From Yponomeuta sedellus (lineage: Eukaryota; Arthropoda; Insecta; Lepidoptera; Yponomeutidae), in contig OW203744.1 in the NCBI GenBank assembly GCA_934045075.1, positions 3,745,501 to 3,809,500 on the forward strand: DNA of 64,000 bases, written 5' to 3'. Positions within the stretch are counted from its first letter, which is position 1, and each line of letters opens with the position of its first letter. Positions 29,727-39,796 of the stretch are shown piece after piece. A model generated the notes under the pieces. The model saw nothing but the letters and a program-made list of their open reading frames with translations. It did not search any database and was not told the origin of the DNA. A program made the position numbers and the translations under genes.

Positions 29727-30010
29727 TTATTTTTTGTCTATTGAAGAGTCTTTTCTAATGTGGTTTCTAAGTAGTTTTTTTAAAATAAGTAGAGATTTGG
29801 CTACTTTTATATCTTTTGGCAGTTTGTTGTACATGGTGTCACCCTCAGATACTAAGCTCCTCTTTCCATATTTTGTTCTATAATGTTGTGTAAAAATATT
29901 ATTAGCTTGTCTTGTAAGACGTTTTTGCGAATGTATCTTTTTTGTAAAAGTTATTTGGGTATGGATATCTTTTGTTAAAATTTCCTGTAATTTCTGTTTC
30001 TTGTCTTCTT
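29727..30010 (-). pseudogene. LINE ORF2 C-terminal fragment
   Basis: RTKYGKRSLVSEGDTMYNKL then PKDIKVAKSLLILKKLLRNH resembles the last residues of CR1/Jockey-type ORF2. It is 5'-truncated and fused upstream to a SINE-A fragment, so the longer frame to 30155 is artificial. Confidence 0.65.
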
Positions 30011-30032
30011 CTTCTGTAATTTCAATTTCTGT

Positions 30033-30112
30033 ATATAACATAACATTTATATATACAGGCACATACGTTGCTTCTGGCCCCACACTAGGATGTCGTGGGA
30101 ACCAGAAACAGA
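30033..30112 (-). repeat. SINE-A tail fragment
   Basis: Complement of 'gttcccacgaca', 'ctagtgtggggccagaagca' and ATGTTATG; the head is missing. Confidence 0.7.
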
Positions 30113-30143
30113 AGGTGGAATACAATAATAAACTTACATAAAC

Positions 30144-30319
30144 ATAGGGAGACATTATACTATTTTTATTTTTAATGCACTAACCCGTGCTAAGGAACAA
30201 ATTTAAAAACCTATTTTCAATAGGTAGAGCGCTGGCACGGATAGCCAGAGGTTGCGGGTTCGAATCCCGGCATGGGTGAAATTTTTAGCCTCTAAATAGG
30301 TTTTTAAATAGGGAGACAT
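30144..30319 (+). mobile_element. TLF insertion with 12-bp target duplication
   Basis: ATAGGGAGACAT occurs at 30144-30155 and 30308-30319. Between them, an antisense tail (TATACTATTTTTATTTTTAA, ACTAACCCGTGCTAAGG) is joined at 30213 to a sense tRNA-like core and 'taaataggtttttaa'. Confidence 0.88.
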
Positions 30320-30351
30320 ATTAACTTAAACCTACAGGGGCGAGGGGGCGG

Positions 30352-30410
30352 GATATACCTCGGGCCCTTGAGTAGGCTTCGGCTTTCGCCGAAAACACAC
30401 GTGTGTAATA
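30352..30410 (+). mobile_element. MITE-3 left part, split by LINE
   Basis: 'atatacctcgggcccttgag' and 'ggctttcgccgaaaac' continue at 35055 after the LINE. Compare the uninterrupted copy at 50118-50334. Confidence 0.8.
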
Positions 30411-30708
30411 ATATTAATAATATTTTATTTATTTATCAATACACTTGCCATATTATCCTAATACACATATTTCACAAATATAATTTACGCACAAATTAAG
30501 TCTATAGGATTGTAACGTCGGTGTCTGTACTAGTATATAATACTGTATGACAGACACCAGCGCCTTCCACCCGCTAGATGTAGCTGCTTAAATTACGTAT
30601 ATTCCAGTTTGATTTATGAAACAATATAATTGTCGTGTCTACGTTACAACATAAATAATAACTATAAACAATCAAAGTTAACCTAAGAGCAGAAAAACAA
30701 CAACGAAC

Positions 30709-33652
30709 CTATTTAATGGATGTTAGGAGTTGCTCTGTACAATCATATGACAATTTCTGCAACCAGTCCTTGATTACTACCTTACACTTTGCCAGGTTGA
30801 GTGAATATATGTTGTTTTGTCTATGTGTTTTATTATAAAGTAAAGAGCTTATTACATTATAGTGCCGTGCGGCCAAAGCGGTTCTATGTGATACGACTTT
30901 GCAAATCAGGTCTGATCGTCGTTTACGTGTTGTCAAAGTGGGGTCGAACGGAAGATTTAAATGTTTTCGTAGGACTACTTTGAGAATGTATAGTTGTCGT
31001 ACCGTAAGGACTTGACACTCATTGTAGAGTGATATTGTGGGGTAACGAAACGGTTTTTTTGTCAGAGTTTTTAGGACAGCTCTTTGGGCCCTTTCTAATC
31101 GTATTAAAGTTGTTTTAAATGTACCGCCCCAGGCTGCAATACAGTACGTGAGTAGGGACTGAGCTAGGGCAAGATAAACCGTCTTCATAGTACATGAGTC
31201 AAGTGAGGATCTGAGACTTTTGAAAGTGAAATTAAGTTTCCTTGTCTTGGATGTTAATTCATTTACATGCTTGTGCCAACTCATCGTACTATCGATATGC
31301 ACACCTAGATACTTTATATCACTAGTGCGCTGCACAGATAGGCAATCGCAGCTTAAAAGAATCCTAGGGGTATTGCATTTGTGAGCTGTTATGTAAATGC
31401 TTAGGTTGGGAGGATAACGTGGGAGAAAAAGTTACGTATTTAGTTTTGTCCAGATTTAACGTCAGTAAGTTATCAGATAACCAGTCCATCACTGAATTCA
31501 GCGTTTGTTCTGCTGTTGCACGTGCTTGATCCCAGGTTTTACCGTTAACAAGAATAGCCGTATCATCGGCATAGGTAAAGATTTGGCAATTTGGGAGAGC
31601 AAGCTGGCAGAGGCTATTTATATATATTAAGAACAACGTTGGCCCCAATACGCTGCCCTGTGGGACGCCAAAAACTGTCGGCTCATCGTCGCTAATGTAA
31701 GCATCGATCTTGACTCGTTGGGTTCGGTCTGTGAGGTAGTCGTTGAATATATTCAAAGCAATGCCTCTTATACCAATAGCTTCCATCTTGTTTATGAGGA
31801 GGGGGACAGAGACAGTGTCAAACGCTTTTGATAGGTCTAGAAAAATGCCAACAACTTTGTTTTTCCTATCTAGATTGTTTACCACTGAAGTTGTGAGCTC
31901 GAGTACCGCATCTTCGGTTGAGATACCTTTTCTAAATCCAAATTGGTTTGGGGCAAGGATTTTGAATTTCTCAAGATATTCAGTAAGTCTCTTATTCAGT
32001 ACTTTTTCTAGCACTTTAGAAAGAGTAGTAAGGACTGATATAGGCCTATAATTGTTGACACTGTCTCTGTCACCACTCTTATAGATCGGATGGACTAGGG
32101 CCCTTTTGAAAACTTGTGGGAAGATACCACTTTCAAGACATTGGTTGCATAGGTGAGTAAGGACTGGAATGAGAGAAATTCGTGCTAGTTTAAGAACTTT
32201 TGATGGAATAAGATCCCACCCAACAGCACATTCATTTCGTAATCTTAGAATAATAGATTCAATTTCTAAGTTCGTGACTTCAAAGAGGGCCATCGAATTA
32301 GGGCTTAAATCATTAGTATTGGCTATTTGGCTTTTTGATAAGCTTTGCTTTTCAGTTTTGGTGTTAATATCCTTTATTTTATCTGCTAAATTCTTTCCCA
32401 CGTTAACGAAAAATTTGTTTACCGCCTGTACGGCACTGTTTGGGTCATTTGAAATTTTGAGTAATTCTTTACTGTGTGAGGCAGTTTTATTAATGTTTGC
32501 AATTGTTTTAATGATATCCCAGGTTTTTTTGGAATTGTTCTTGACCTGATCAAGTTGTTTTTGGTTGTAAATTCGCTTCAACCTTTTTAAAAGATTGTTA
32601 CAATAGTTCCTGTATTTGGTATAAGTCAGTTTCAATATCATATTTTCAGGAGATTTTTTTGAGTTTTTGTGTAGTCGATCTCGGTTTCGTATGCATTTAA
32701 GGAGGCCTGGTGTAATCCATTCTTTGATGATTCTTTTCCTGCGTGGTATTTTAACTGTTCTAGAATGTTTGATTATGGTGGTTGAGATTGTGGTCACCAA
32801 AAGCTCGGAAGCCTTATTTGCGTCAGAAGTAGTGAATATTTGAGAGTAGTCAGTATTTTTCAGATCAGAAACTACAGATGGATAGTAAATGCGAACAGTA
32901 GTATCCCTAGGCTTCACATTGCAAGACGCGGTTTCAACGCAGAAGATTACAGGAGCATGATCAGTCAATAGAGTGTCAAAAACAATGGTGGTCGATTTTT
33001 TATTCGTCTTTAGCATTACGTGATCAAGACATGTGTTTTCACGCGTAGCGATTAAATGGGCAGGCAAGAAGCCATGAAAAGCAGTTATATTTAAGTAGTC
33101 ATCTGCATTGGAATCAGCAATGTGTGGCATGATATTTATATTTATGTCGCCAATTACGGCAACGGTACTGAATTGTGACAGTGATTTTAGAAGTTGATCA
33201 AGACTTGATAGAAATGGTTCAAGTTTTTTATATGACGGTGAGCGATACACTGCCACTACAGCGGTCTGCGTGCCACATCTGACGACAAGGCAGTTAGCAT
33301 CACAAAATTGCGGTTGCTCTATTGTACAGTGTAAATCGCTTCTTGTGTATATGAGCACACCGTCATTTTGATTGATGTAGTTAGATTTATGATACACAAA
33401 TTGATCGAGTTGTGGAATTTGGACTGCCTTGCTTAACCAACATTCAGTCAAAATTATGATATCGCATTCCGTTTCAATGCGATGTAATAGTACAGTTAGC
33501 TTGTCGAAATTACAGGTGATACTCCGTATATTTGTGTGCAAAATCTTAAGGCTTTTAGTGTTAGAGACATACTGAATGCATTCCTCGGGAGAACATACTA
33601 ATGACTTCGAGACCTCAATAGTTTGAATGCTATTTAGAAGTTCACTATCCAT
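30709..33652 (-). pseudogene. LINE ORF2: endonuclease and reverse transcriptase, one frameshift
   Basis: Starts at ATG 33652. An apurinic-type endonuclease spans roughly residues 35-245: LHTNIRSITCNFDKL, ILTECWLS, GDININI, LLTDHAPVIF. The reverse transcriptase spans roughly 470-745: YRPISVL near 535, FLDLSKAFD near 605, GVPQGSVLGP near 665 and YADD at about 694-697. All catalytic motifs look intact. The frame stops at 31364 but resumes in another frame from about 31410 (NLSIYITAHKCNTPRILL, then SDIKYLGVHIDSTMSWHKHV) to a stop at 30709. A single-base indel in the CCTCCC run near 31400-31415 therefore explains the break. Full length would be about 975 residues. ORF2 starts about 270 bp after ORF1. 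Confidence 0.88.
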
Positions 33653-33924
33653 ATTGCATTAGAGAAATCAATGTTACATTCAGATGAACCGAGGTAACCC
33701 TATAATAACCAAAGAAAATAATAATTCTTTGGCTCATTACTTGTTTTGTTTTGTTTGAGTTTGTGTTCGTGGCTGTGTGGGGGATACTAATTTGTATTTG
33801 TGTGATTATGTTATTTTGTTCTTTTAATGTAGACAGACGATTTTTAGGCAAAGCGTTGGTACTTAAAACTAAGAGAAGCAGGCAATAATTAAAGAAGTTT
33901 TGCATGCAGACAACTGGATTCGAA

Positions 33925-34818
33925 TTACCGCGGAACCAAGCTTTTGAGGTCGTTTTCATGGAGAATGCGTACAGCAGAGGCTCCTTCCTTCTTGCGCATG
34001 TGAATCCTTCCATATGCCGTCCAACAAAAGGCGTAATTATTGGTTTTGGAGAAGTCTCTCGCGAGAAAAAAGAGGCGCTTCATCTTGGAAGTTAGGCTCT
34101 CCGAAACGAAGATCGGTTTAGCTGGACCATCAAGACGTAAAGTTGCTGTGCTGAGTCTATTATCTCTGTGTGACTTGTAGTTTTTTACGCTTGACAGATA
34201 GCTTTCTTTTGTGATCACGCTGGTGAATTCCACAATTATTGGGTTGTTGGCCTCGGATTTGCCTTTTACCCGGAAGATGTCTCGTATGTTTGACATTTGA
34301 ACGTCCTCGTTTACGGCCTTTCCAGCATCAATTATTAGTTTTGACAGTTCCTCTTTCGATTCCACTTTTTGGGCTGGTATATTTCGTATCTCGATACTAG
34401 AAGACTTTTGCCCTCGTTCCAGGGTATCAATTTTCTCCTCTAATGTTTGTATGTATGCTAAATTAGCATTTCGTTCTCTATCTAGTTGATTAAACCTAGC
34501 CTTCAGTTCTTCGTATTGTTCTGAGATAAATTTAGTTGACGCCTCAATCTCCGCATTTTGTTTCTTTATGTCGTTGATTGAAGTTTGTAGGATTGCATAT
34601 TTTTTATCTTGAGCTTTTGCGAAGTCAGCAAACATTGTTTTCATTTCCGCCACGAAAGTACCGATACTATCGTCATTTAACTCTTCATGTTTACGCTTTT
34701 GCCTTAGCATTAAGGTCTCCCCTGTATTCATTGCCTTACATAGATTGGGTTCCGAGCCACTGGTCATTATCATCGGAGACGATGGAGTTGTTGGCGGAGA
34801 GCGCTGCATTTTCGGCAT
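33925..34818 (-). CDS. LINE ORF1 nucleic-acid-binding protein
   Basis: About 297 residues from ATG 34818 (MPKMQRSPPTTPSS), chosen because the upstream codon at 34830 is GTG. Residues about 50-140 are rich in Glu, Lys, Gln and Leu with heptad-like spacing (EMKTMFADFAKAQDKKYAIL), a coiled coil for self-association. The C-terminal part (TATLRLDGPAKPIFVSESLT, KMKRLFFLARDFSKTNNYAF, CWTAYGRIHMRKKEG) resembles the FP-type C-terminal domain common in insect LINE ORF1 proteins. Its expected role is binding element RNA in the ribonucleoprotein particle. The frame is intact. Confidence 0.82.
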   Translation of the reverse strand: MPKMQRSPPTTPSSPMIMTSGSEPNLCKAMNTGETLMLRQKRKHEELNDDSIGTFVAEMKTMFADFAKAQDKKYAILQTSINDIKKQNAEIEASTKFISEQYEELKARFNQLDRERNANLAYIQTLEEKIDTLERGQKSSSIEIRNIPAQKVESKEELSKLIIDAGKAVNEDVQMSNIRDIFRVKGKSEANNPIIVEFTSVITKESYLSSVKNYKSHRDNRLSTATLRLDGPAKPIFVSESLTSKMKRLFFLARDFSKTNNYAFCWTAYGRIHMRKKEGASAVRILHENDLKSLVPR

Positions 34819-34844
34819 AATTAGATACACAACAAAAAGTGGTT

Positions 34845-34916
34845 GACTTAGCTGAGTTTCGAACTTGGATCGCCCACACGAGGGTGAGAGCAGCTACCGC
34901 TACGCCACGGTGACTT
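34845..34916 (-). promoter_or_regulatory. tRNA-like segment in LINE 5' UTR
   Basis: On the minus strand, ACCGTGGCGTAGCGGTAGC (A-box-like) is followed by AAGTTCGAAACTC (B-box-like), 25-95 bp before ORF1. It could be a captured SINE head or an internal promoter. Confidence 0.5.
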
Positions 34917-35054
34917 ATGAGGTGCGTTTGAAATTAGCCCTTTGTATGCAGCGCACAGGCAATAGTCAGGCCAGTGGAGGTTAGCGAAGAATGTTTGTCT
35001 CACACTATCTATTTCACTCACCCTAATGAACGTCGTTACTCGGGCTCTTTGAAA

Positions 35055-35372
35055 GTAATACTACTTCCTGCTCTGTATAAAACTTTCTTTTACTATTTTG
35101 AAAAGTTATGTAAAGTTAGATAGATAGATAGAATGTTCTTTATTGTATGTACACCAGGGATTACATAAGACACTTAAAAAATCAGTACAGTACAAGTGGC
35201 GGCCTTATTACTAAAAGTAATTTCTTCCAGACAACCATTGACGGAAAAGAAGTAACGGAAAGTGAAATACGGTTAAAGTTATAAATAGCAATATAAAATA
35301 AACCTTACCTTGTTGGAATATATTCGGTCTATCCGATATTAGCCGAGGTATATTCTAAAAGCTAGCAGACTG
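35055..35372 (+). mobile_element. MITE-3 right part with LINE tail insertion
   Basis: Resumes MITE-3 at 'gtaatactacttcctgctct' and ends GCTAGCAGACTG before TA. 35116-35265 is a minus-strand LINE tail (AGATAGATAGATAG, 'ggcggccttattactaaaag') inserted after GTAAAGTT, which recurs at about 35273. Confidence 0.78.
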
Positions 35373-35384
35373 TACAACAAAGTA

Positions 35385-35765
35385 ATAGGTACATGCTCGC
35401 ACTGGGGATTCAACCCGAGTGCTTAGTGCGAGTTTTTTAACTACTCGATCGCGTTAACGTAAACTCATATTTCTATGGCATCGAGGAAGCGCCACCTAGC
35501 GACAAGTATGGAAATTAAAATTGCTGAGTGCGAGTATTAATGGTTTACGTTGAGAAGTGAACACGTTTACCAGCCAAAACACGAATAAACGCGAGTGCAA
35601 CTTGTACTGTGACAGCTTTTTGCCAGTTCGAACGGTTAACTTACTCATACTCAATGCTCGATTAACGCGGTAGTAAAGTTATTCGATTGGATCTGTCAAA
35701 CTCGCACTAAGCACTCTGGCTATTTCGCTAGCGAGTCCATTGTTCTACCAACTGGATTATAATCG
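35385..35765 (-). repeat. tRNA-like sequence split by MITE-1
   Basis: GGGATTCAACCC (B-box complement) lies left of MITE-1. 'tggctatttcgctagcgag' and CCAACTGGATTATAATCGCC (A-box-side complement) lie right of it. The two pieces fit one former tRNA-like sequence. Confidence 0.6.
35417..35716 (+). mobile_element. MITE-1, best copy
   Basis: Perfect ends GAGTGCTTAGTGCGAGTTT and AAACTCGCACTAAGCACTC, 300 bp. No coding capacity. Confidence 0.9.
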
Positions 35766-35804
35766 CCACCAAAAGTTAAATAAAATGTTTGTGATGAAGT
35801 ATGT

Positions 35805-35932
35805 TAATTGGTGGCCTGGAAGAAATTGCTATAAGCAATAAGGCCGCCAATTGTACCTCTTCTTTTGTAACTGTTGTCTCTGTCATTATTTTCTCGTGGG
35901 TACAAAAAAGAATATTCTTACCTTATCTTATC
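35805..35932 (+). repeat. LINE tail
   Basis: 'ggaagaaattgctataagca', 'ataaggccgccaattgtacc', ending in TTATCTTATCTT. Confidence 0.7.
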
Positions 35933-36694
35933 TTGTAAATAGTAACAGACTTAACCGTTTCTTCACCATCCATACTCAAATATACCGATACTGAGTAAAC
36001 GGTTTGTGGATTTTATTAAAACGTTTTATAAACTTATGCCTGTAAGAGAGCAGAGTAAAATACTGTTAAATATTTTTCGATGCCGAGTAGACGGCGAAGT
36101 GCTGACTTACGTTAGTGGAAATCAAATATTATTGATGATATCAACCCTTTGTATGTCCCCACTGCTGGGGCACGGGTCTGTTTCTGCATCGCTACAGTAC
36201 AGTATTGTACAGGCAGCAGGTACCTACAACGTCGTATGTATTTTTCACAGGTAGAAAAAAAGCGCTGTAATTAAAAAACTTAAAAAAGTACTTACACGTA
36301 GGTACCAACCTCTTTTCTTACACATAAATTTTCCCGCCTTAAAAGTTAAATAGAAAAAGAACAAAAAGTCCATCCCGTAATAAATTTCATGTTTCGAATT
36401 TTTCCTGCCAGCATTTTACTTTGAAACCATAGAGCCGGGCTAACTTTTTTTAAACCAATACAAATGACTACAGCTTTGCTTCCTTGATGCCAACGTTGCT
36501 AAGCCCCCTCGTCGAGGTTATTTTTCATACTGAAAACTTGCAAGTTGCTCGGAGTTTCATAGAGTCTGTGAAAGTTGGTATGGTATTCAGGCAAGTGACA
36601 CTTAAAATTGTTATTTACAATTTATTAGGTTTGGATTTATTTCTAAGAACCTTTATACGATTACAATTGATTTATGTATGACATATTCCAAGCG
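35933..36694. other. No gene; one 5S-SINE 3' fragment
   Basis: 36134-36193 is the complement of the 5S-SINE end ('gatatcaaccctttgtatgt'). The rest is unassigned. The frame at 36006-36254 crosses this fragment and is not credible. Confidence 0.45.
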
Positions 36695-36838
36695 CTTCGC
36701 AAGGCACGATCGATATTGACCCGTGTATGTCCCTACTGCTGTGGCACGGGTATCTTCCTGCATCGCAGGAAGATTAGGCCATACTCCACCACGGGGGCTG
36801 TGTCCGGGTTGGTGGAGGGTTGTGAGACAGTGGCGGTT
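36695..36838 (-). repeat. 5S-SINE, deleted copy
   Basis: 'agcgcttcgcaaggcac' is joined directly to the 3' third ('tgtatgtccctactgctgtg' to 'gttgtgagacagtggcgg'). Confidence 0.72.
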
Positions 36839-36908
36839 TCAGTTGCACATGTTGCTTCTTACATAATGTCCTTTTTAATGTTCTATGCGCAAAAAAAATA
36901 TGTACAAT

Positions 36909-37012
36909 TATAACATAACATTTACATACAGGCACATACATTGCTGCTGATCCCACACTAGGATACCTCTCGCATGGTAGGCAGATGCGTTACCGCTGCG
37001 AAACAGAGGTCA
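36909..37012 (-). repeat. SINE-A with internal deletion
   Basis: The tail ('cccacactaggatacc') is joined directly to the head ('tctcgcatggtaggcagatg'). The body between, including the B box, is lost. Confidence 0.75.
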
Positions 37013-37026
37013 TCAAATAGAAGGCT

Positions 37027-37474
37027 GGGCGCATGCTGAGACGCAGGCGATGCAGCACAGCGCAGCACAGTTCAGAACATGGCAGGGCAGTTGAGGCAGA
37101 CATAGGCCCCCACCGCATGCTGCGATGCAACTATTCGCTCCATTCCTTGGCAACTCTCACCCATAATAGCTCTTTCAATGTATTTTTTGAATAGGCTGGA
37201 TGATTTGTGTCATACAAACCAGGTTCATAGCGAACTAATTCAATTAAATGTTCTGTCATTGCAACAAAATTGTAATTAAATACGCCTCGACGTACAGGCG
37301 TCGCGCAGAAATTTGTGCCGGCACTACAACGAGACGCAGAGCAGGATAGACAAATATCTGCGTCGCACGTGCCTGCGCCGCAGCGTACGTAGCTCAATGA
37401 CGTTCGATGCTTTACAAAGTCTGCGCTGCCCTGCGCTGCGCTGTGCTTCGTCGCCTGAGTCTCATCATGCGCCC
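37027..37474. mobile_element. MITE-9, TIR element carrying a MADF fragment
   Basis: Left GGGCGCATGCTGAGACGCAG and right GAGTCTCATCATGCGCCC are inverted repeats extending about 45 bp with mismatches (GCAGCACAGCGCAGCAC-type). Total 448 bp. The style resembles PIF/Harbinger or ISL2EU-type ends, but this is not certain. Confidence 0.65.
37131..37259 (-). pseudogene. MADF-domain N-terminal fragment
   Basis: ATG at 37259 opens MTEHLIELVRYEPGLYDTNH then PAYSKNTLKELLWVRVAKEW SE and a stop, 42 residues. The LIELVRxxPxLYD, HPxY and W pattern is typical of MADF, an insect DNA-binding domain of about 80 residues, so only the first half is present. TTATGG/GTGAGA after LLW could be a splice donor, making this a captured first exon. 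It lies wholly inside the TIR element. Confidence 0.65.
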
Positions 37475-38080
37475 ATCCTCATGGTTTATACGTATTTTAG
37501 TTTTAGAACACACGCTGTCTTAGGCCACATCGGAAGTTTTCAGTCTCCAATCCTCCCGCGGGAAACTGGCCGCGAAACTTGATCCGCACTAAGCGATCGT
37601 GCACTGGCGAGCAAATTACCCCAACATTAAGTTAAATTTTCACTACGAGTACCCACGAAGATTCTTGTTTGTAAAACATCGGCCACGGTGGATTTACTAC
37701 TCGTTTGAGCCACTAACTGCCAAAGAGCCATGGAGCGAGTCAATTGGGCGTCCGGAGGACAGATCGTTATACGCCGCATGAAAATGGCTCGTATAATAAA
37801 AAATATTAAAAAAAACACGACAGAACACAGTAAGGGGTTACTGTGTTCTGTCATGTTTGTTTTTTTTTATTTAGTTGATGTGACCATTTTATAATTATAT
37901 CATAATAATATCTTGATTCTTCTTAATTTGCTTCTTAATCAGAATTAATCAGAAAACAGAATTTGTATCAAAATTTTGCGGTTCCCACTCCCGCAAATTT
38001 CTCAACCAGGATTTCCTTCTACGGCCTACGCGTCTTTTGCCCGCGATTTTTTCTATCATTATTAATTGTAGAATACATAT
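37475..38080. other. No gene recognised; one perfect hairpin
   Basis: 37819-37852 has perfect 15-bp arms GACAGAACACAGTAA around GGGG. It is flanked by A-rich and T-rich runs. The 60-codon plus frame at 37599 is unsupported. Confidence 0.45.
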
Positions 38081-38240
38081 ATAATATTTACATACTGGCA
38101 CATACATTGCCTCTGGCCCCACACTAGGATACCCTGTGTCGTGGGAACCAGAAACAACGACATCACAAACATGTAGACATCCAAGACCTGTTTTTTTTGT
38201 CCCCAGCCGGGGATCGAACCCGGGACCGCCACAGAGGTCG
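38081..38240 (-). repeat. SINE-A, A box deleted
   Basis: Body and B box (CCCGGGTTCGATCCCCGG) present. The region between GGTCCC and the head end GGCGGTCC is shortened, removing the A box. Confidence 0.78.
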
Positions 38241-38262
38241 TTCACGATAGTAACAAAGCATA

Positions 38263-38672
38263 GATGACCTACGGAGCCGAGACATGGACACTCACAAAAT
38301 GGTTGGTCCACCAGTTCAAAGTCGCTCAGCGTGGTATGGAGATAGCTATGCTCGAAGTTTCTCTGAACGATAGGATTCGTAACGAATGCACCCGACAGAG
38401 AACCTAAGTGTTGATACATAGCTCAGACAATCAGCAAGCTGAAGTGGCAGTGGGCTGGCCATATCTCGCGAAGAACCGACAACCGTTGGAGTAAACGTGT
38501 TCTTGAGTGGAGACCGCGAATCGGCAAACGTAGTGTAGGACGCCCTCCGACCAGGTGGGATGACGTTCTGCGAAAAACTGTAGGCAGATGCTGGATGCGG
38601 CAAGCTGAAGACAGGCCGCTCGCTCATTAGGGGAGAGCTATGCCCAGCAGTGGGCTAATATAGCCTGACGAT
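38263..38672 (+). pseudogene. RTE-type LINE ORF C-terminus and 3' end
   Basis: Across frame breaks: TYGAETWTLTKWLVHQFKVA, QRGMEIAMLEVSLNDRIRNE, WAGHISRRTDNRWSKRVLEW, RPRIGKRSVGRPPTRWDDVL. This is the thumb and C-terminal part of RTE/BovB-like reverse transcriptase. It ends in 'gctatgcccagcagtgggct' and 'atatagcctgacgatgac'. 5'-truncated, with stops around 38405. Confidence 0.75.
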
Positions 38673-39000
38673 GACACGATAGAAACACATCCCCCAAGTA
38701 TGCAATTTGTCTCCTTCGGATGTTATTCCAAAGCTCGCGCTTCTCACTGACAGAACATTCTCGTTGGTTTTAGAATTAAGTGGATTGATTTGTTGAGTTT
38801 GTTCACTCACGTCAAGACTTGCTACCGAGTGGGTAACGCACGGGTTCAATCGCAAACGGGAGTAGGCAAAAACGGCGGAATCATTACAATTTAACGCTGG
38901 AGTTAAATTGAGATTTCCGATCGAAAGTCTGGGGGAAGCCTTTTCCTTTCAGTGGGACACATGGGTGTGTCCCACTGCAAGGGGAAAAGCTTCATATAAA
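38673..39000. repeat. Unassigned plus imperfect hairpin
   Basis: 38935-38993 folds (GAAGCCTTTTCC... with CAGTGGGACACA/TGTGTCCCACTG at its centre). The minus frame at 38655-38855 has no recognisable domain. Confidence 0.5.
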
Positions 39001-39004
39001 AACG

Positions 39005-39110
39005 GGTGAATGATGCGTGCGTTCATACAACGACTAATGAACTTTGATCAAGCGGAAGTGATCAGTCAGGATCGTGGCATTCTCTGGTCTCTGCCTGCCC
39101 GTCTTGAATA
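39005..39110 (+). repeat. Retroposon 3' tail remnant
   Basis: 'caacgactaatgaactttga' and 'cagtcaggatcgtggc' match 8701-8780. Confidence 0.6.
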
Positions 39111-39459
39111 CAGTCGTAAATTTATGTTATGTTACGTAACTCTGTCAAAATCTGAAATTAAATACAAATTTTTCAGCACCTGATTCAACGCTGATTTATC
39201 GTTACAGCCATAAAAATGGCGCGAGTAAATAGCAAGTCTGCCGCTCGTGTGGCCGCGGCATTAAACGCGCTATAATTGAATTAATTAATGAATTAATTGC
39301 CTCTACTACGAGACGTAGGAAACGCAATTAATTCAGCTTTACTTTATGTAAATTGAGCGGAGATGATTTCATATAAAGGGACTGCCAAAATAACGTCTCG
39401 ATTATGAATGTCAACGACAACGTATTTACCATACGTAATTACCACGCGTAAATATTATT
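39111..39459. other. No gene recognised
   Basis: AT-rich with AATTAATTAATGAATTAATT. 39345-39455 resembles 2780-2905 ('tgtaaattgagcggagatga', 'cgacaacgtatttaccatac'), so it is a repeat that precedes a 5S-SINE at both sites. Confidence 0.5.
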
Positions 39460-39682
39460 AAGCGCTTGTGGCCTAGTGGAACCGAGTGATTGGAATCAAT
39501 CACTTGAGTTAAGCAACCTGCGCGGTCAGTTGCTGGATGGGGGAACATCCTGACTACGGCTAGTGGCATTTTTCCGAGCGCTTCCGTGCTACGCAAGATA
39601 CGTTAAGCCGTGCGTGCCGCCGGCTGTCATGTAATGGCAGTCACTGAGCCATGTCATAGGCCTTTTGAGCGGCTTCATAATT
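39460..39682 (+). repeat. 5S-SINE, head and first half
   Basis: AGCGCTTGTGGCCTAGTGG, GAGTTAAGCAACCTGCGCGG and GCTGGATGGGGGAAC, ending after 'gagcggcttcataattt'. Confidence 0.83.
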
Positions 39683-39796
39683 TCACAATTTCACCATAAT
39701 TTAATAATTTGGCCACTTAAAATTGCTAATCCGCTGAGATATGTCGAAACGTTATAAATTAAAACATTATCTGTGAAATTGACAACTTTGACGTGT

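Larger units (their letters stand above)
30411..35054 (-). mobile_element. Near-complete non-LTR retrotransposon
   Basis: About 4.64 kb inserted in MITE-3. GTAATA occurs on both sides (30405-30410 and 35055-35060) as a likely short target duplication. In minus orientation it has a 5' UTR (35054-34819) with a tRNA-like segment, ORF1, ORF2 and a 3' UTR ending in an AT-rich (TAATAT)-type tail. Only one clear frame break is seen, so the copy is recent. Clade is probably Jockey/CR1-like, inferred from domain layout and the lack of RNase H. Confidence 0.85.

Noticed and set aside
32169..32549. Plus-strand frame of 126 codons inside the LINE
   Set aside because: Antisense shadow of ORF2.
33645..34013. 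122-codon minus frame between ORF1 and ORF2
   Set aside because: It overlaps the end of ORF1 in another frame and shows no domain.
37949..38419. 156-codon minus frame
   Set aside because: It crosses SINE-A and the antisense side of an RTE fragment, so it is composite.
38655..38855. 66-codon minus frame with NENVLSVRSASFGITSEGD
   Set aside because: No recognisable domain, no splice support, and nearby sequence is repeat-rich.
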